Part shown: positions 25,210 to 34,781 of the stretch, piece by piece
Position numbering within the stretch: the first letter of the stretch is position 1
Layout: every line of letters begins with the position of its first letter
NCBI GenBank assembly: GCA_017851655.1
Contig: JAFMMH010000012.1
Location: 1-38,865, forward strand
From: Flavobacteriaceae bacterium
GTDB taxonomy: Bacteria > Bacteroidota > Bacteroidia > Flavobacteriales > Flavobacteriaceae
Direction of reading: 5' to 3'
Length of the DNA stretch: 38,865 bases
Program-made: the position numbers and the translations under genes
Notes under the pieces: generated by a model
Database searches by the model: none
What the model saw: the letters and a program-made list of their open reading frames with translations, nothing else
What the model was told of the DNA's origin: nothing

Positions 25210-26346
25210 ATGTCCAAAAACAGACTTGATTATCTCATTATTGGCCCTGCATATCCATTCAGAGGGGGTATTGCAGACACCCAACATGAACTCGCAAAAC
25301 ACCTTCAAGAAATAGGAAAAGAAGTACAACTGCTTACGTTCTCAAAATTGTATCCGAAATTTCTTTTCCCTGGTAAAAATCAAAAAACGGAAACACCAAT
25401 TCCAAATACGGTTGATACCATACCTCTAATACACGCATACAATCCTTTGAAGTGGAGGAAGATCGTTCAATATATCCAACTACAAAACCCACAATTTGTC
25501 ATTTTTCGTTACTACACTCCATTTTTAGCACCACTATACGGTTGGCTTGCAAAAAATATAGATTCTAAAATCAAAAAAGTTGCTCTCGTGGACAATTGGA
25601 TTCCCCATGAACGTCGATTTTTAGATTCAAAATTGAATCGGTATTTTGGAGATAAAATGCATGCCTTTACTACACTATCTGGAGCTGTTGCCGATCAAAT
25701 AAAATCAGTTTATAGCATACCCCTATGGTCAGGATTTCATCCCGTAAACACCAACCTATTAACTCCAATATCGAAAACTAAAGCTCAAAAAATATTGGGA
25801 TGGGACACTACACAAACTACAGTATTATTTTTTGGTTTAATAAGAAAATACAAGGGCTTAGAACTCTTAATACGTGCTTTTAATCAACCCGAAATAAAAG
25901 CACAAAAAATTGTTTTAAAAATAGTTGGAGAATGTTATGAAGATCAAGCAAAATATACCCAATTGGTAGCGCGTTTACAACTTCAAAACTCTGTTCATTT
26001 TGATTTTGAATTCAAGTCAGAAACAGAGATTCAAAATATTTTTTCAGCCTGTGATATCGTAGCACAAACCTACCACACCGCCACACAAAGTGGAGTAACA
26101 CCGCTCGCCTATTTCTACAAAAAACCACTTGTGGTATCTGATATTAATGGTCTAAATACACCTATTATAAATGACGGCACAGGTGTATGTGTTAATCAAA
26201 ATCCTCAAGCAATTGCTCGAGGAATATTAGAACTTATTTCAGCTTCAAAAATGCAAGATGCCGTTAAAAACATAACTAAATCATACGATAAATACAGTTG
26301 GTCAAAATGGGTAATCGAATGGAATCAATTTAATGAAAAATTGTAG
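25210..26346 (+). CDS. Glycosyltransferase, GT-B fold, family 4-like
   Basis: A 378-aa GT-B enzyme. The N-terminal Rossmann half begins with LIIGPAYPFRGGIADTQHEL, a glycine-rich acceptor loop. The C-terminal half (from about 195) has TTVLFFGLIRKYKGLELLI, KIVLKIVGECYED, VHFDFEFKSETEIQNIFSAC and the donor-binding EX7E-like region YHTATQSGVTPLAYFYKKPL. It has no membrane helix and probably works at the cytoplasmic face. Donor and acceptor are unknown; its place between a lipid hydroxylase-like gene and an outer-membrane-type protein suggests glycolipid or surface glycan work (inference). Its 3' end overlaps the next gene by 14 nt if that gene starts at its ATG. Confidence 0.85.
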   Translation: MSKNRLDYLIIGPAYPFRGGIADTQHELAKHLQEIGKEVQLLTFSKLYPKFLFPGKNQKTETPIPNTVDTIPLIHAYNPLKWRKIVQYIQLQNPQFVIFRYYTPFLAPLYGWLAKNIDSKIKKVALVDNWIPHERRFLDSKLNRYFGDKMHAFTTLSGAVADQIKSVYSIPLWSGFHPVNTNLLTPISKTKAQKILGWDTTQTTVLFFGLIRKYKGLELLIRAFNQPEIKAQKIVLKIVGECYEDQAKYTQLVARLQLQNSVHFDFEFKSETEIQNIFSACDIVAQTYHTATQSGVTPLAYFYKKPLVVSDINGLNTPIINDGTGVCVNQNPQAIARGILELISASKMQDAVKNITKSYDKYSWSKWVIEWNQFNEKL

Positions 26347-28570
26347 GGCATTTATATCATATAAATACTGTATTTTTATAAGTAACATTCAAAAAAAACA
26401 ATTGATTTCAAATTTCCGCCTAGTGCTCTTATTTATCTGTATAATAAGCGCCAACCAAAAAGGATTTACTCAAATTAATTTTGAGAATTTCAAACTTCCT
26501 ATTCATAAAACGACCGAAAAAATTCTTATCGACGGTGTGCTAAATGAGACTACATGGAAAGAAGCCGAAGTTGGAAAAGACTTCTTTATGATTACTCCCA
26601 TAGACACCGGAAAAGCAACTCAGTTTTCCGAAGCGAGAGTCGCCTTTGACGATGAATACCTATACATCGCCATGATATTTTTCAATAATTCTGTTCAAGG
26701 AGACTATGTAGTAGAATCGTTGAAAAGAGATTTTTCCTTTGGAAAAAACGATAATTTTTTAGTTGCTCTCGATCCCTTTGACAATCAAAGTACGGGTTTT
26801 GCATTTGGGCTCAATGCATACGGCGCTCAATGGGATGGAACTATGTATGATGGAAGAAGCGTAGATCTCAATTGGGATACTAAATGGTATTCAGAAGTAA
26901 AGTTTGATAAAGAAAAATGGGTTTGTGAAATTGCAATTCCTTTTAAATCGATTCGTTACGACGAGAACAATAACCGTTGGGGAATCAATTTTAGCAGATT
27001 AGATCTGAAAGCAAGTGAAAAGTCAAGTTGGGCACCTGTACCTCGTCAATTCCCTTCAGTATCACTCGCTTATGCTGGTGCTTTGATTTGGGATACCCCC
27101 CCACCCCCTCAAGGAAGTAATATTTCATTAATCCCATACTTGTCAAATAATATTATTAAACAACAAACTAACGATCCTTACAATAGTTTAAAAATAGGAG
27201 GTGACTTAAAATATAACCTCACATCTGCATTGAATTTAGATGTTACAATAAATCCTGATTTTTCTCAAGCAGAAGTAGACCAACAAGTCACTAATCTAGA
27301 CCGATTTGAATTATTTTTCCCTGAAAGAAGACAGTTTTTCTTAGAGAATGCTGATCTCTTTTCCAATTTTGGATACAGAACCATTCGTCCTTTCTTCTCT
27401 CGACGCATCGGACTGGGAGTACCCATTGTTGGTGGAATTCGTCTGAGCGGTAATGTAGATGAAAACTGGAGGATTGGAGTCATGGATATTCAAACACAAC
27501 AAGATGGAGATTTAAATCTTGCCGCAGAAAATTTTGGTGTCTTGTCCGTTCAACGAAAAGTTTTTGATCGCTCTAATATCAGTATGATTTTTGTAAACAA
27601 ACAAGCCATCGGAAAGGATGAAAATACTTCTTCTCAATACAATAGGAATCTCGGACTAGAATACAATTATTTCTCAACTGATAATTTATGGAATAGCAAA
27701 ATCCTTTTTCTTCAATCATTTGGAGATGATACTGACAGCCAAGGAAGTGTTTTTGCATCCCATATTGGATATCAGTCCACTCGCTGGAATTGGCGTGTTC
27801 AGCAAGAGTATGTTGCTGGAAACTATGATGCTGAAGTTGGTTTTGTACCACGAAAAAACTACAATAAACTTCAAACTACTGGAGGGCATCTTTTTTACAC
27901 TATTAAAGAAACGAAGCTTTTGAGTCATGGACCACAATTAGGCAGAACATATTTCTTCGATACAGATTTTGGTAAAAAAGACCAGACAGACCAATTCAAA
28001 TACCTTTTTAATTTTAAAAACAGAAGTCGATTTAGCGTTGGTGTCTCAGAAAATTTTGTTGAGTTACTATCCGACTTTGATCCTATTCGGACTCAAGTAG
28101 CAACTTTAAAATCAGGAAGCCAACACCAATGGACAAGTTTTAGTGCCGAATACGATTCAAAACCTCAAAATCGATTTACTTATTCACTGGGAGCTCTTAC
28201 AGGCGGTTACTACAATAACGGAACGAGAACCGCTTTTAGTAGTGAAATGGGGTATCGTTTTCAACCTATTCTTGAAGTGAATACTGTTGCTAATTATAAT
28301 CGAATTGAACTCCCTGCCCCTTGGAATACAAATTCCTTTTGGCTTTTAGGTATCAAGGCTAACTTGACTTTGACCAATAAAATTTTCTTTTCCAATCTTT
28401 TCCAATATAACGAACAACTTGACCTTTGGAATTTTAATTCTAGATTTCAATGGCGCTACAAACCCGCTTCTGACATCTTTCTAGTATTTAACAGTAATGA
28501 AATGACTATTCCTGAAGTCTCATCGGGTTGGAGTCTGACACTCAAAGTAAACTATTGGCTTAATTTGTAA
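26333..28570 (+). CDS. DUF5916 protein with N-terminal CBM9-like domain, probable outer-membrane barrel
   Basis: A protein of up to 745 aa. A carbohydrate-binding-family-9-like domain lies near residues 55-245 (ILIDGVLNETTWKEAEVG, FDDEYLYIAMIFFN, FDKEKWVCEIAIPFKSIRY). The DUF5916 region follows, including NLDVTINPDFSQAEVDQQ, LFFPERRQFFLENADLF and FFSRRIG, and then alternating amphipathic strands to a terminal aromatic-hydrophobic strand (LTLKVNYWLNL), as in outer-membrane barrels. The ATG gives an odd 23-residue lead before the hydrophobic signal segment; a TTG at 26402 would give a cleaner signal peptide (ISNFRLVLLFICIISANQ) and remove the overlap with the upstream gene. The function is unknown. 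The methyltransferase ATG directly abuts its stop. Confidence 0.85.
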   Translation: MKNCRAFISYKYCIFISNIQKKQLISNFRLVLLFICIISANQKGFTQINFENFKLPIHKTTEKILIDGVLNETTWKEAEVGKDFFMITPIDTGKATQFSEARVAFDDEYLYIAMIFFNNSVQGDYVVESLKRDFSFGKNDNFLVALDPFDNQSTGFAFGLNAYGAQWDGTMYDGRSVDLNWDTKWYSEVKFDKEKWVCEIAIPFKSIRYDENNNRWGINFSRLDLKASEKSSWAPVPRQFPSVSLAYAGALIWDTPPPPQGSNISLIPYLSNNIIKQQTNDPYNSLKIGGDLKYNLTSALNLDVTINPDFSQAEVDQQVTNLDRFELFFPERRQFFLENADLFSNFGYRTIRPFFSRRIGLGVPIVGGIRLSGNVDENWRIGVMDIQTQQDGDLNLAAENFGVLSVQRKVFDRSNISMIFVNKQAIGKDENTSSQYNRNLGLEYNYFSTDNLWNSKILFLQSFGDDTDSQGSVFASHIGYQSTRWNWRVQQEYVAGNYDAEVGFVPRKNYNKLQTTGGHLFYTIKETKLLSHGPQLGRTYFFDTDFGKKDQTDQFKYLFNFKNRSRFSVGVSENFVELLSDFDPIRTQVATLKSGSQHQWTSFSAEYDSKPQNRFTYSLGALTGGYYNNGTRTAFSSEMGYRFQPILEVNTVANYNRIELPAPWNTNSFWLLGIKANLTLTNKIFFSNLFQYNEQLDLWNFNSRFQWRYKPASDIFLVFNSNEMTIPEVSSGWSLTLKVNYWLNL

Positions 28571-29185
28571 ATGGAAACTGAAAAAAAACATCATTGGGAA
28601 AACATCTTTCAAAACAAAACTCCGGAAGAGGTGAGCTGGACAGAAACCTTTCCTATGGTTTCCATTAATATGATTCAAGCATTGAATCTTGACAAAACTG
28701 CTCCTATTATTGATGTAGGAGGTGGAGACAGTCTTTTGGCAGACGCCCTTTTGGAATTAGGATACTCAGATATAAGTGTACTGGATATCTCAGGCAAGGC
28801 ACTTGAGCGTGCTAAAAAAAGAATAGGAAGTCGGGCCTCAGAAATTCAATGGATCGAAAGTGATATTATTAAATTTAAACCATTAAAAAAATATAGCCTT
28901 TGGCATGATCGAGCTTCATTTCACTTCCTTATTGACCAAAAAGACATTAAAATTTATACTGATCTCCTAGAGAAAGCTGAAGTTAAGTTTTTAGTTATTG
29001 GAACTTTTTCTGTAAATGGACCAGAAAAATGTAGTGGACTCCCAGTGACCCAATATGACTGTATCTCATTAGAGAATTGTTTTTCTAAAACATTTACATC
29101 CCTTGAATGCTTAGAATTGGATCATACCACTCCTTTTAATACCCAGCAAGAATTTATTTTTTCTAGATTAGAAAGAATTCTTTAA
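28571..29185 (+). CDS. Class I SAM-dependent methyltransferase
   Basis: A 204-aa Rossmann-fold methyltransferase. Motif I is PIIDVGGGDSLLADALLELG, motif II is ISVLDISGKALERAKKR, and post-motif sequence IQWIESDIIKF and SLWHDRASFHFLI supplies the Asp and the usual aromatic catalytic-face residues. The substrate is not evident; the short single-domain form resembles the family often annotated as tellurite-resistance TehB or thiopurine-type enzymes, and I do not assign it. The start codon abuts the stop of the DUF5916 gene, which indicates translational coupling. Its stop overlaps the converging SGNH hydrolase stop by 4 nt. Confidence 0.85.
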   Translation: METEKKHHWENIFQNKTPEEVSWTETFPMVSINMIQALNLDKTAPIIDVGGGDSLLADALLELGYSDISVLDISGKALERAKKRIGSRASEIQWIESDIIKFKPLKKYSLWHDRASFHFLIDQKDIKIYTDLLEKAEVKFLVIGTFSVNGPEKCSGLPVTQYDCISLENCFSKTFTSLECLELDHTTPFNTQQEFIFSRLERIL

Positions 29186-29877
29186 TTCTGCTTTTTAATG
29201 CGTTCTATCTCAGCTTTTATAATTCGATTCCAAACTGTATAGCCTTCTTGATTTAAATGCAATTGATCTTCTACAAACCACTCAGGTTTTGGTTGCCCTT
29301 TTGCGTCTAAATAAGTAGGGACGGTATCTATAAAGTAGAGGTTATCTGTCTTTTGGCAATAGGCTTCGATTAGTTCATTAACCTCATTTATTTTTTCCCA
29401 ATAGTCCCATCTACTTTGAGTTGGAGTCACAGCTATTTGCATAATTGGAATGTTAGGGTATTTTGCTCGTACTTGTTTCACAAAGAGTTTAAATAAACGC
29501 AACACTTCCTTCGGGGTACTGTCTTTTGGTGAACCACTGATATCATTAGCGACAAAACAAACCACCATACTTAGCGAATGATCAGCTAATATACGGTCTG
29601 TATAAAATACCATATCTCTAAAGTGCGCACCACCATACCCCCGCTGAATTACTGGAAAAGGAGCCATATCCTCCTCTAAAGTTTTCCATAAGCGAATACT
29701 GGAACTTCCTATAAACAAAATTGCATCTTCTGGATAATTATTATTTAAATCTAATTTTTCAAAGGCTCGAATCTCAGGCAAGGCCCAAGCGCGATCATCG
29801 GGACTGAATTTTTTGAGCGGAGAGCAAGAAGTCCATAATACTACTATAAATAGATATAGAAAATTTCGTTTGACCAT
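29182..29877 (-). CDS. SGNH/GDSL-type hydrolase lipoprotein
   Basis: A 231-aa lipoprotein: signal segment and lipobox (VVLWTSC) after MVKRNF. The SGNH blocks are visible: ILFIGSSSIRLW (block I, nucleophile Ser), RGYGGAHF (block II Gly), FVANDIS (block III Asn-Asp) and DQLHLNQEGY (block V, Asp and His of the triad). It probably removes acetyl or other ester groups from a periplasmic or surface glycan. The frame extends 17 codons upstream to 29928, inside the ALDH gene; the ATG at 29877 gives the proper lipoprotein signal. It lies 25 nt after the GapN-like gene and could be the last gene of the ilv operon. Confidence 0.87.
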   Translation of the reverse strand: MVKRNFLYLFIVVLWTSCSPLKKFSPDDRAWALPEIRAFEKLDLNNNYPEDAILFIGSSSIRLWKTLEEDMAPFPVIQRGYGGAHFRDMVFYTDRILADHSLSMVVCFVANDISGSPKDSTPKEVLRLFKLFVKQVRAKYPNIPIMQIAVTPTQSRWDYWEKINEVNELIEAYCQKTDNLYFIDTVPTYLDAKGQPKPEWFVEDQLHLNQEGYTVWNRIIKAEIERIKKQN

Positions 29878-29902
29878 TGTAAAAAAGAGTTTGAATAGAA
29901 AA

Positions 29903-31498
29903 TTAAAGCAAATACTCTGTAGAAACAAAATTTGAAGTTTCTGAATTCAATAAACTCTCTAAAATTTCTTTGTTATAAGCAGTGTCTTTAGAAGCTACAA
30001 ATGTTCGAATAGAAAAAGAACGTAAGGCATCATAAACACTTAAAGTACTCACCGCTGAATTTTTCCTTCCTGTAAAAGGATATACATCTGGTCCTCTTTG
30101 ACAAGCTGAATTCAAATTGACTCTACAAACTAAATTTGCTAGCGTATCTATTAGGGGACCAATTTTCCGAATGTCACGACCAAATAAACTTACTTGTTGT
30201 CCGTATTCTGAAGCAGCCATGTCATCCAAGGGCTGATCGATTTCTTTATAAGAAATCACCGGAATTAAAGGCCCAAACTGCTCTTCCTGATAAATTTTCA
30301 TGTCAGAAGTAACAGGATATAAAACTGCAGGAAAAATATAATTTGCCGACTTCTCTCCACCTTTCTTGTTCAATACCTTTGCACCTTTAGATTTTGCATC
30401 TTCAATTAGTTCTTGAATGTAATCAGGTTTTGTAGGTTCTGGCAGTGGTGTTAAAAAAGTATCTTCCCATGGCATTCCAAACTTTAATTCATCCACTGCA
30501 TTCGAAAATTTTCGATTGAATTCATCTACGATAGACTCGTGTACATACAGTACTTTCAATGCTGTACATCGTTGCCCATTATACGAGAGTGTTCCTGAAA
30601 TACATTCTTTTATTGTAAGATCTAAGTCTGCATCAGGTAAAATAATCCCGGGGTTCTTTGCCTCCAATCCCAGAACCAATCGCAATCTATTTTTATTTGG
30701 ATGCAGATCCTGAAGAGAAACAGCAGAGGAACTATGCCCAATCAATGCTAACACATCCACTGCTCCTGTTTCCATAATTGGAGAAGCAATTTTTCGTCCA
30801 CGACCAAATAAAATATTAACCACCCCCGGAGGGAAACTCTCTTGAAATGCTTGTAATAGTGGAGCAATTAGAAGGACTCCATGTTTTGCAGGTTTAAAGA
30901 TGGCTGTATTCCCCATAATCATTGCAGGGATTAACAAACAAAATGTTTCATTCAATGGATAGTTATATGGTCCTAAACAAAGAACTACACCCAAAGGTCC
31001 ACGGCGAATATGAGCATAGACCCCTCCTTGCTTATCAAATTTTGCTCCTTTCCGATCTAAATTTTTGTAGGCTTCTATTGTATCTAAAATATAATCTACT
31101 GTTCGGTCAAATTCTTTGTAGGAATCTGATTTGTTCTTACAAATCTCCCACATTAAAAGTTTGACCACTTCTTCTCTGTGGAGTTTCATTTTTTCCACAA
31201 AGATCTCCATACATTTTAGGCGTTCTCCTACGCGCATTGTTGGCCAGATTCCCTGTCCTCTTTGGAATGCTTTTTCTGCAGCTTTTAGTGCTTCTAATGC
31301 TGCTGGGGTTTCCATGTCAGGGATAGAGCCTAAAAGAGTGGGTACAAGCTCCCCCTCGCTGTTTGGAGTTTGAATTGTGGAATAAACTTCAGTTGTATTT
31401 CCCTTCCATTTTTTCAATTCACCATCTACGAGATAGCGATCACAACGAACAGGGGTAATCTGAAATTCTTGAGGAATCTCTGTTGATTTAACAGTCAT
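29903..31498 (-). CDS. NADP-dependent glyceraldehyde-3-phosphate dehydrogenase-like aldehyde dehydrogenase
   Basis: A 531-aa aldehyde dehydrogenase of the non-phosphorylating GAPDH (GapN) type, which oxidises glyceraldehyde-3-phosphate straight to 3-phosphoglycerate and yields NADPH. The oxyanion region GPYNYPLNE, the cofactor segment FKPAKHG, the general-base Glu in [11 protein letters not shown] and the nucleophile in NGQRCTALK are all present. The C-terminal [24 protein letters not shown] segment also fits GapN-like proteins. It starts 19 nt after ilvA and shares its strand, so it is probably in the ilv operon. That would tie NADPH supply to IlvC, which needs it (inference). Another aldehyde substrate cannot be excluded. 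Confidence 0.82.
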   Translation of the reverse strand: MTVKSTEIPQEFQITPVRCDRYLVDGELKKWKGNTTEVYSTIQTPNSEGELVPTLLGSIPDMETPAALEALKAAEKAFQRGQGIWPTMRVGERLKCMEIFVEKMKLHREEVVKLLMWEICKNKSDSYKEFDRTVDYILDTIEAYKNLDRKGAKFDKQGGVYAHIRRGPLGVVLCLGPYNYPLNETFCLLIPAMIMGNTAIFKPAKHGVLLIAPLLQAFQESFPPGVVNILFGRGRKIASPIMETGAVDVLALIGHSSSAVSLQDLHPNKNRLRLVLGLEAKNPGIILPDADLDLTIKECISGTLSYNGQRCTALKVLYVHESIVDEFNRKFSNAVDELKFGMPWEDTFLTPLPEPTKPDYIQELIEDAKSKGAKVLNKKGGEKSANYIFPAVLYPVTSDMKIYQEEQFGPLIPVISYKEIDQPLDDMAASEYGQQVSLFGRDIRKIGPLIDTLANLVCRVNLNSACQRGPDVYPFTGRKNSAVSTLSVYDALRSFSIRTFVASKDTAYNKEILESLLNSETSNFVSTEYLL

Positions 31499-31517
31499 AT
31501 TTTTTTCTTTTTTATAG

Positions 31518-32768
31518 CTAGATTAAATATTGAAACAAACTTTGTTTTTCGTTTAAATATTCGAATTTGAAGTTATGGATTTCCATGCGTTCCACCAAAT
31601 GTTTCAAATCAGTTGCATTCACTAATTGAATTCCAATTAATGCCTTTCCATTATTACGAAAACTCTTTTTCGAAAATTCAAAATGTGTTATGTCGTCATT
31701 CGGACCTAATACTTGATTTACAAATTCTTTTAATGCCCCAGCACGTTGCGGAAAATCAATCAGAAAATAATGCTTGAGATTAGCATAAATCAATGCACGT
31801 TCACTAATTTCTGGCATACGGAGTATGTCATTATTCCCACCACATAACATCAATGCGACATGCTTATTTTGAAGATCAGCATTAATAGATTCCAAACCTG
31901 CAATAGCTAAAGCACCTGCCGGTTCAGCTACAATCCCTTCCTTGTTATACAAATCCAAGATCGTCTGACAAATTTTTCCCTCTGCTACAGTAATGATTTC
32001 ATCCAAATGTTGTTTACATATTTCAAAGGGAATGACACCTACTTGACGTATCGCAGCACCATCAACAAAACGATCCATTGTCTTTAAAGAAATTCGTTTG
32101 TTTTGAGCTAGAGATTGACTCATGGATGGAGCACCCTCTGGTTCTACACCAATTATTTTTGTGCTGGGAGAAAGCGCTTTTAAAACAGTAATCATTCCAG
32201 AAATCAAACCGCCACCACCTACAGGAACCAAAACATAATCAAAAGGTTTCGAGGTTTGCTCCAAAATCTCCAAAGCCATCGTAGCTTGTCCTTCAATGAC
32301 CTTAACATCATCGAAAGCGTGAATAAAAGTTTTTTCTTCTTTTTTCGCAGCTCTGAGTGCAACAGTCTGACATTCATCATAAGTATCTCCTATTAAGATC
32401 ACTTGAATGAATGCACCTCCAAACATCCGAACCTGCGTTACTTTTTGTTGAGGAGTCGTTGCGGGCATGTATACATCCCCTTGAATTTGAAGCTCATTAC
32501 ATGAAAATGCAAATCCCTGCGCATGATTTCCAGCACTGGCACAAATGATCCCTTTGGAATATTCCTCAGAACTTAAAGAACTTATTTTGTTGTAGGCACC
32601 CCTTATTTTGAAAGACCTAACTTGCTGTAAATCCTCCCGTTTTATAAAAACAGAAGCGCCTGTAGTATCTGACAAACGCTTATTGAGTTCTAAAGGAGTT
32701 CGTTTGGACACATTAGACAAACAAAGTGCGGCTTTTTGAACACCCTCTAATGAAGGGTATGACTTCAT
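31518..32768 (-). CDS. ilvA: Threonine ammonia-lyase (threonine deaminase)
   Basis: A 416-aa PLP enzyme that converts threonine to 2-oxobutanoate, the entry step to isoleucine. The PLP Lys is in [13 protein letters not shown], the cofactor loop is [11 protein letters not shown], and [12 protein letters not shown] holds the substrate-site Asn. A single ACT-like regulatory domain forms the C-terminus (about 330-416, [20 protein letters not shown]), as in the short Bacillus-type enzymes rather than the two-domain E. coli IlvA. Isoleucine feedback is expected but not provable here. The ATG follows the ilvC stop after 1 nt; a TTG start 3 codons earlier is possible but would overlap ilvC. Confidence 0.93.
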   Translation of the reverse strand: MKSYPSLEGVQKAALCLSNVSKRTPLELNKRLSDTTGASVFIKREDLQQVRSFKIRGAYNKISSLSSEEYSKGIICASAGNHAQGFAFSCNELQIQGDVYMPATTPQQKVTQVRMFGGAFIQVILIGDTYDECQTVALRAAKKEEKTFIHAFDDVKVIEGQATMALEILEQTSKPFDYVLVPVGGGGLISGMITVLKALSPSTKIIGVEPEGAPSMSQSLAQNKRISLKTMDRFVDGAAIRQVGVIPFEICKQHLDEIITVAEGKICQTILDLYNKEGIVAEPAGALAIAGLESINADLQNKHVALMLCGGNNDILRMPEISERALIYANLKHYFLIDFPQRAGALKEFVNQVLGPNDDITHFEFSKKSFRNNGKALIGIQLVNATDLKHLVERMEIHNFKFEYLNEKQSLFQYLI

Positions 32769-32769
32769 T

Positions 32770-34242
32770 TTACACAATTTTAATCATCGCGGTCATGGAT
32801 GCTCGAAGCTCATATCCGATCATTTCAACTGGATGATATCGAATAATCTCATTGATGTCTATCAATTGTTTATTGTCTACCCCATTGTCATCAACTTTTA
32901 AATCGGAACCAATCACATCTGTTTTAATTCCTTTCATAAAGTCTTCAAGCATTGGTTTTGCAGCATGGTCGAATAAATAACAACCGTACTCTGCAGTATC
33001 TGAAATGATTCTATTCATTTCAAATAATTTTTTACGTGCAATGGTATTTGCAATTAAGGGTGTTTCATGAAGTGATTCGTAATAGGCAGATTCTTCTTTG
33101 ATTCCTGCTGCTACCATAGTATCAAAAGCCAACTCAACACCAGCTCTAACAAAGGCTACCATCAAAATTCCATGGTCAAAAAACTCTTGCTCTGAAATCT
33201 CTTGTTCTGTTATGGCTGTTTTCTCAAAAGCTGTTTCACCGGTAGCTGCTCTCCAAGACAACAAATTTTTATCATCATTTGCCCAATCCTCCATCATGGT
33301 TTTTGAAAAATGACCGGACATAATATCATCCATATGCTTTTCAAAAAGAGGTTGTAAAATCTCTTTCAGTTGTTCTGAAAGTTCAAATGCTTTAATCTTA
33401 GCAGGATTGGATAAACGATCCATCATGTTCGTAATTCCCCCATGCTTTAGAGCCTCGGTAATAGTTTCCCAACCGAATTGAATCAACTTAGCAGCGTACC
33501 CAGCGTCTATTCCTTCTTCTACCATTTTATCAAAACTCAAGATAGACCCTGTCTGTAACATCCCACAAAGAATAGTTTGTTCACCCATTAAATCGGATTT
33601 TACTTCGGCTACAAAAGAAGATTCCAACACTCCAGCTCGATGACCTCCAGTAGCAAAAGCATATGCTTTCGCTTGAGCCAATCCATGCTCTTGGGGATCA
33701 TTTTCTGGATGCACGGCAATGAGGGTAGGAACGCCAAATCCTCGTTTATATTCTTCTCTAACCTCAGAACCAGGACACTTTGGTGCTACCATAATTACAG
33801 TGAGATCTTCTCTAATTTTCATCCCCTCCTCTACGATATTAAAACCATGCGAATACGAGAGTGTAGCTCCCTTTTTCATTAAAGGCATTACTGCAGCTAC
33901 TACCGGAGTGTGGTTTTTATCCGGTGTCAAATTTATAACTACATCAGCAGAAGGAATCAATTCCTCATAAGTTCCCACGTTGAAGTTATTGCTCACTGCA
34001 TTTTGATACGATGCTCTTTTTTGTTCAATTGCACCTTGACGTAAAGCATAGGAAATATCCAAGCCGGAATCACGCATATTGAGTCCTTGATTCAAACCCT
34101 GAGCACCACAACCTACAATTACGATTTTCTTTCCTTCAAGCACGGTAATTCCGTCCTCAAATTCTGAAGCATCCATAAAGCGGCACTGACCTAACTGATT
34201 AAGTTGTTGACGTAATGATAATTGATTAAAGTAATTTGACAT
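32770..34242 (-). CDS. ilvC: Ketol-acid reductoisomerase (NADP+), class II
   Basis: A 490-aa enzyme that isomerises and reduces 2-acetolactate and 2-aceto-2-hydroxybutanoate with NADPH and Mg2+. The nucleotide fold is [21 protein letters not shown], followed by the short cofactor loop [28 protein letters not shown], and [16 protein letters not shown]. Metal ligands fall in [15 protein letters not shown] and later segments such as [19 protein letters not shown] and [13 protein letters not shown]. The duplicated C-terminal knotted domain makes it class II, like E. coli IlvC (491 aa). It starts 4 nt after ilvN. Confidence 0.96.
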   Translation of the reverse strand: MSNYFNQLSLRQQLNQLGQCRFMDASEFEDGITVLEGKKIVIVGCGAQGLNQGLNMRDSGLDISYALRQGAIEQKRASYQNAVSNNFNVGTYEELIPSADVVINLTPDKNHTPVVAAVMPLMKKGATLSYSHGFNIVEEGMKIREDLTVIMVAPKCPGSEVREEYKRGFGVPTLIAVHPENDPQEHGLAQAKAYAFATGGHRAGVLESSFVAEVKSDLMGEQTILCGMLQTGSILSFDKMVEEGIDAGYAAKLIQFGWETITEALKHGGITNMMDRLSNPAKIKAFELSEQLKEILQPLFEKHMDDIMSGHFSKTMMEDWANDDKNLLSWRAATGETAFEKTAITEQEISEQEFFDHGILMVAFVRAGVELAFDTMVAAGIKEESAYYESLHETPLIANTIARKKLFEMNRIISDTAEYGCYLFDHAAKPMLEDFMKGIKTDVIGSDLKVDDNGVDNKQLIDINEIIRYHPVEMIGYELRASMTAMIKIV

Positions 34243-34246
34243 GATT

Positions 34247-34780
34247 TTATGTATTGGTGTTTTTAAAAGTATTTAATATTTCTGAAATTCCCATTTTGGC
34301 TTTGGTAACAGAAATTCGCCCGGAGCGAACAAATTGTAACAACCCAAAAGGAGCTAAGTCTTTTCTTAATTTTTCGGTTTCATCTCTAAAACCTGTTTTC
34401 TCTATTACAAAAAACTCAGGGGAGACAGTCACGATATTGGCATGACTTTCTTTTATTATATTTTGAATCTGCCGCTCTTCAAATAACGCACTTGATTTTA
34501 CTTTATACAAGGCATTTTCCTGAAAAATTGTTTCCTCATCAGTATGGTAATACGCTTTGATTACATCAATTTGTTTTTCAATTTGCTTAACGATTTTGAT
34601 CACTTTTTCAGTTGACATATGAACAACAATCACAAATCGAAAAACATTCTGAATTTCAGATTCTGAAGTCGAGAAGCTCTCGATATTAATATGCCTTTTT
34701 AAGAAAATAGCGGAAATTCGGTTAAGGAGTCCCACATTATTTTCTGTATACACGGAAATGGTGTAAATTTTATTTTCCAT
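34247..34780 (-). CDS. ilvN: Acetolactate synthase small (regulatory) subunit
   Basis: A 177-aa regulatory subunit carrying an N-terminal ACT domain ([37 protein letters not shown]) that binds valine-type effectors, and a C-terminal ACT-like domain ([40 protein letters not shown]). It activates IlvB and confers feedback inhibition. Length fits the IlvH/IlvN family. The start codon is 1 nt after the ilvB stop, consistent with coupled translation of the two subunits. I use ilvN; ilvH is an equivalent name here. Confidence 0.94.
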   Translation of the reverse strand: MENKIYTISVYTENNVGLLNRISAIFLKRHINIESFSTSESEIQNVFRFVIVVHMSTEKVIKIVKQIEKQIDVIKAYYHTDEETIFQENALYKVKSSALFEERQIQNIIKESHANIVTVSPEFFVIEKTGFRDETEKLRKDLAPFGLLQFVRSGRISVTKAKMGISEILNTFKNTNT

Positions 34781-34781
34781 T

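Noticed and set aside
27096-27115. C-rich tract (seven C, A, five C) in the DUF5916 gene, as a possible phase-variable contingency tract.
   Set aside because: It encodes a short proline run in frame, lies well inside the gene, and a single interrupted tract is weak evidence of slippage control.
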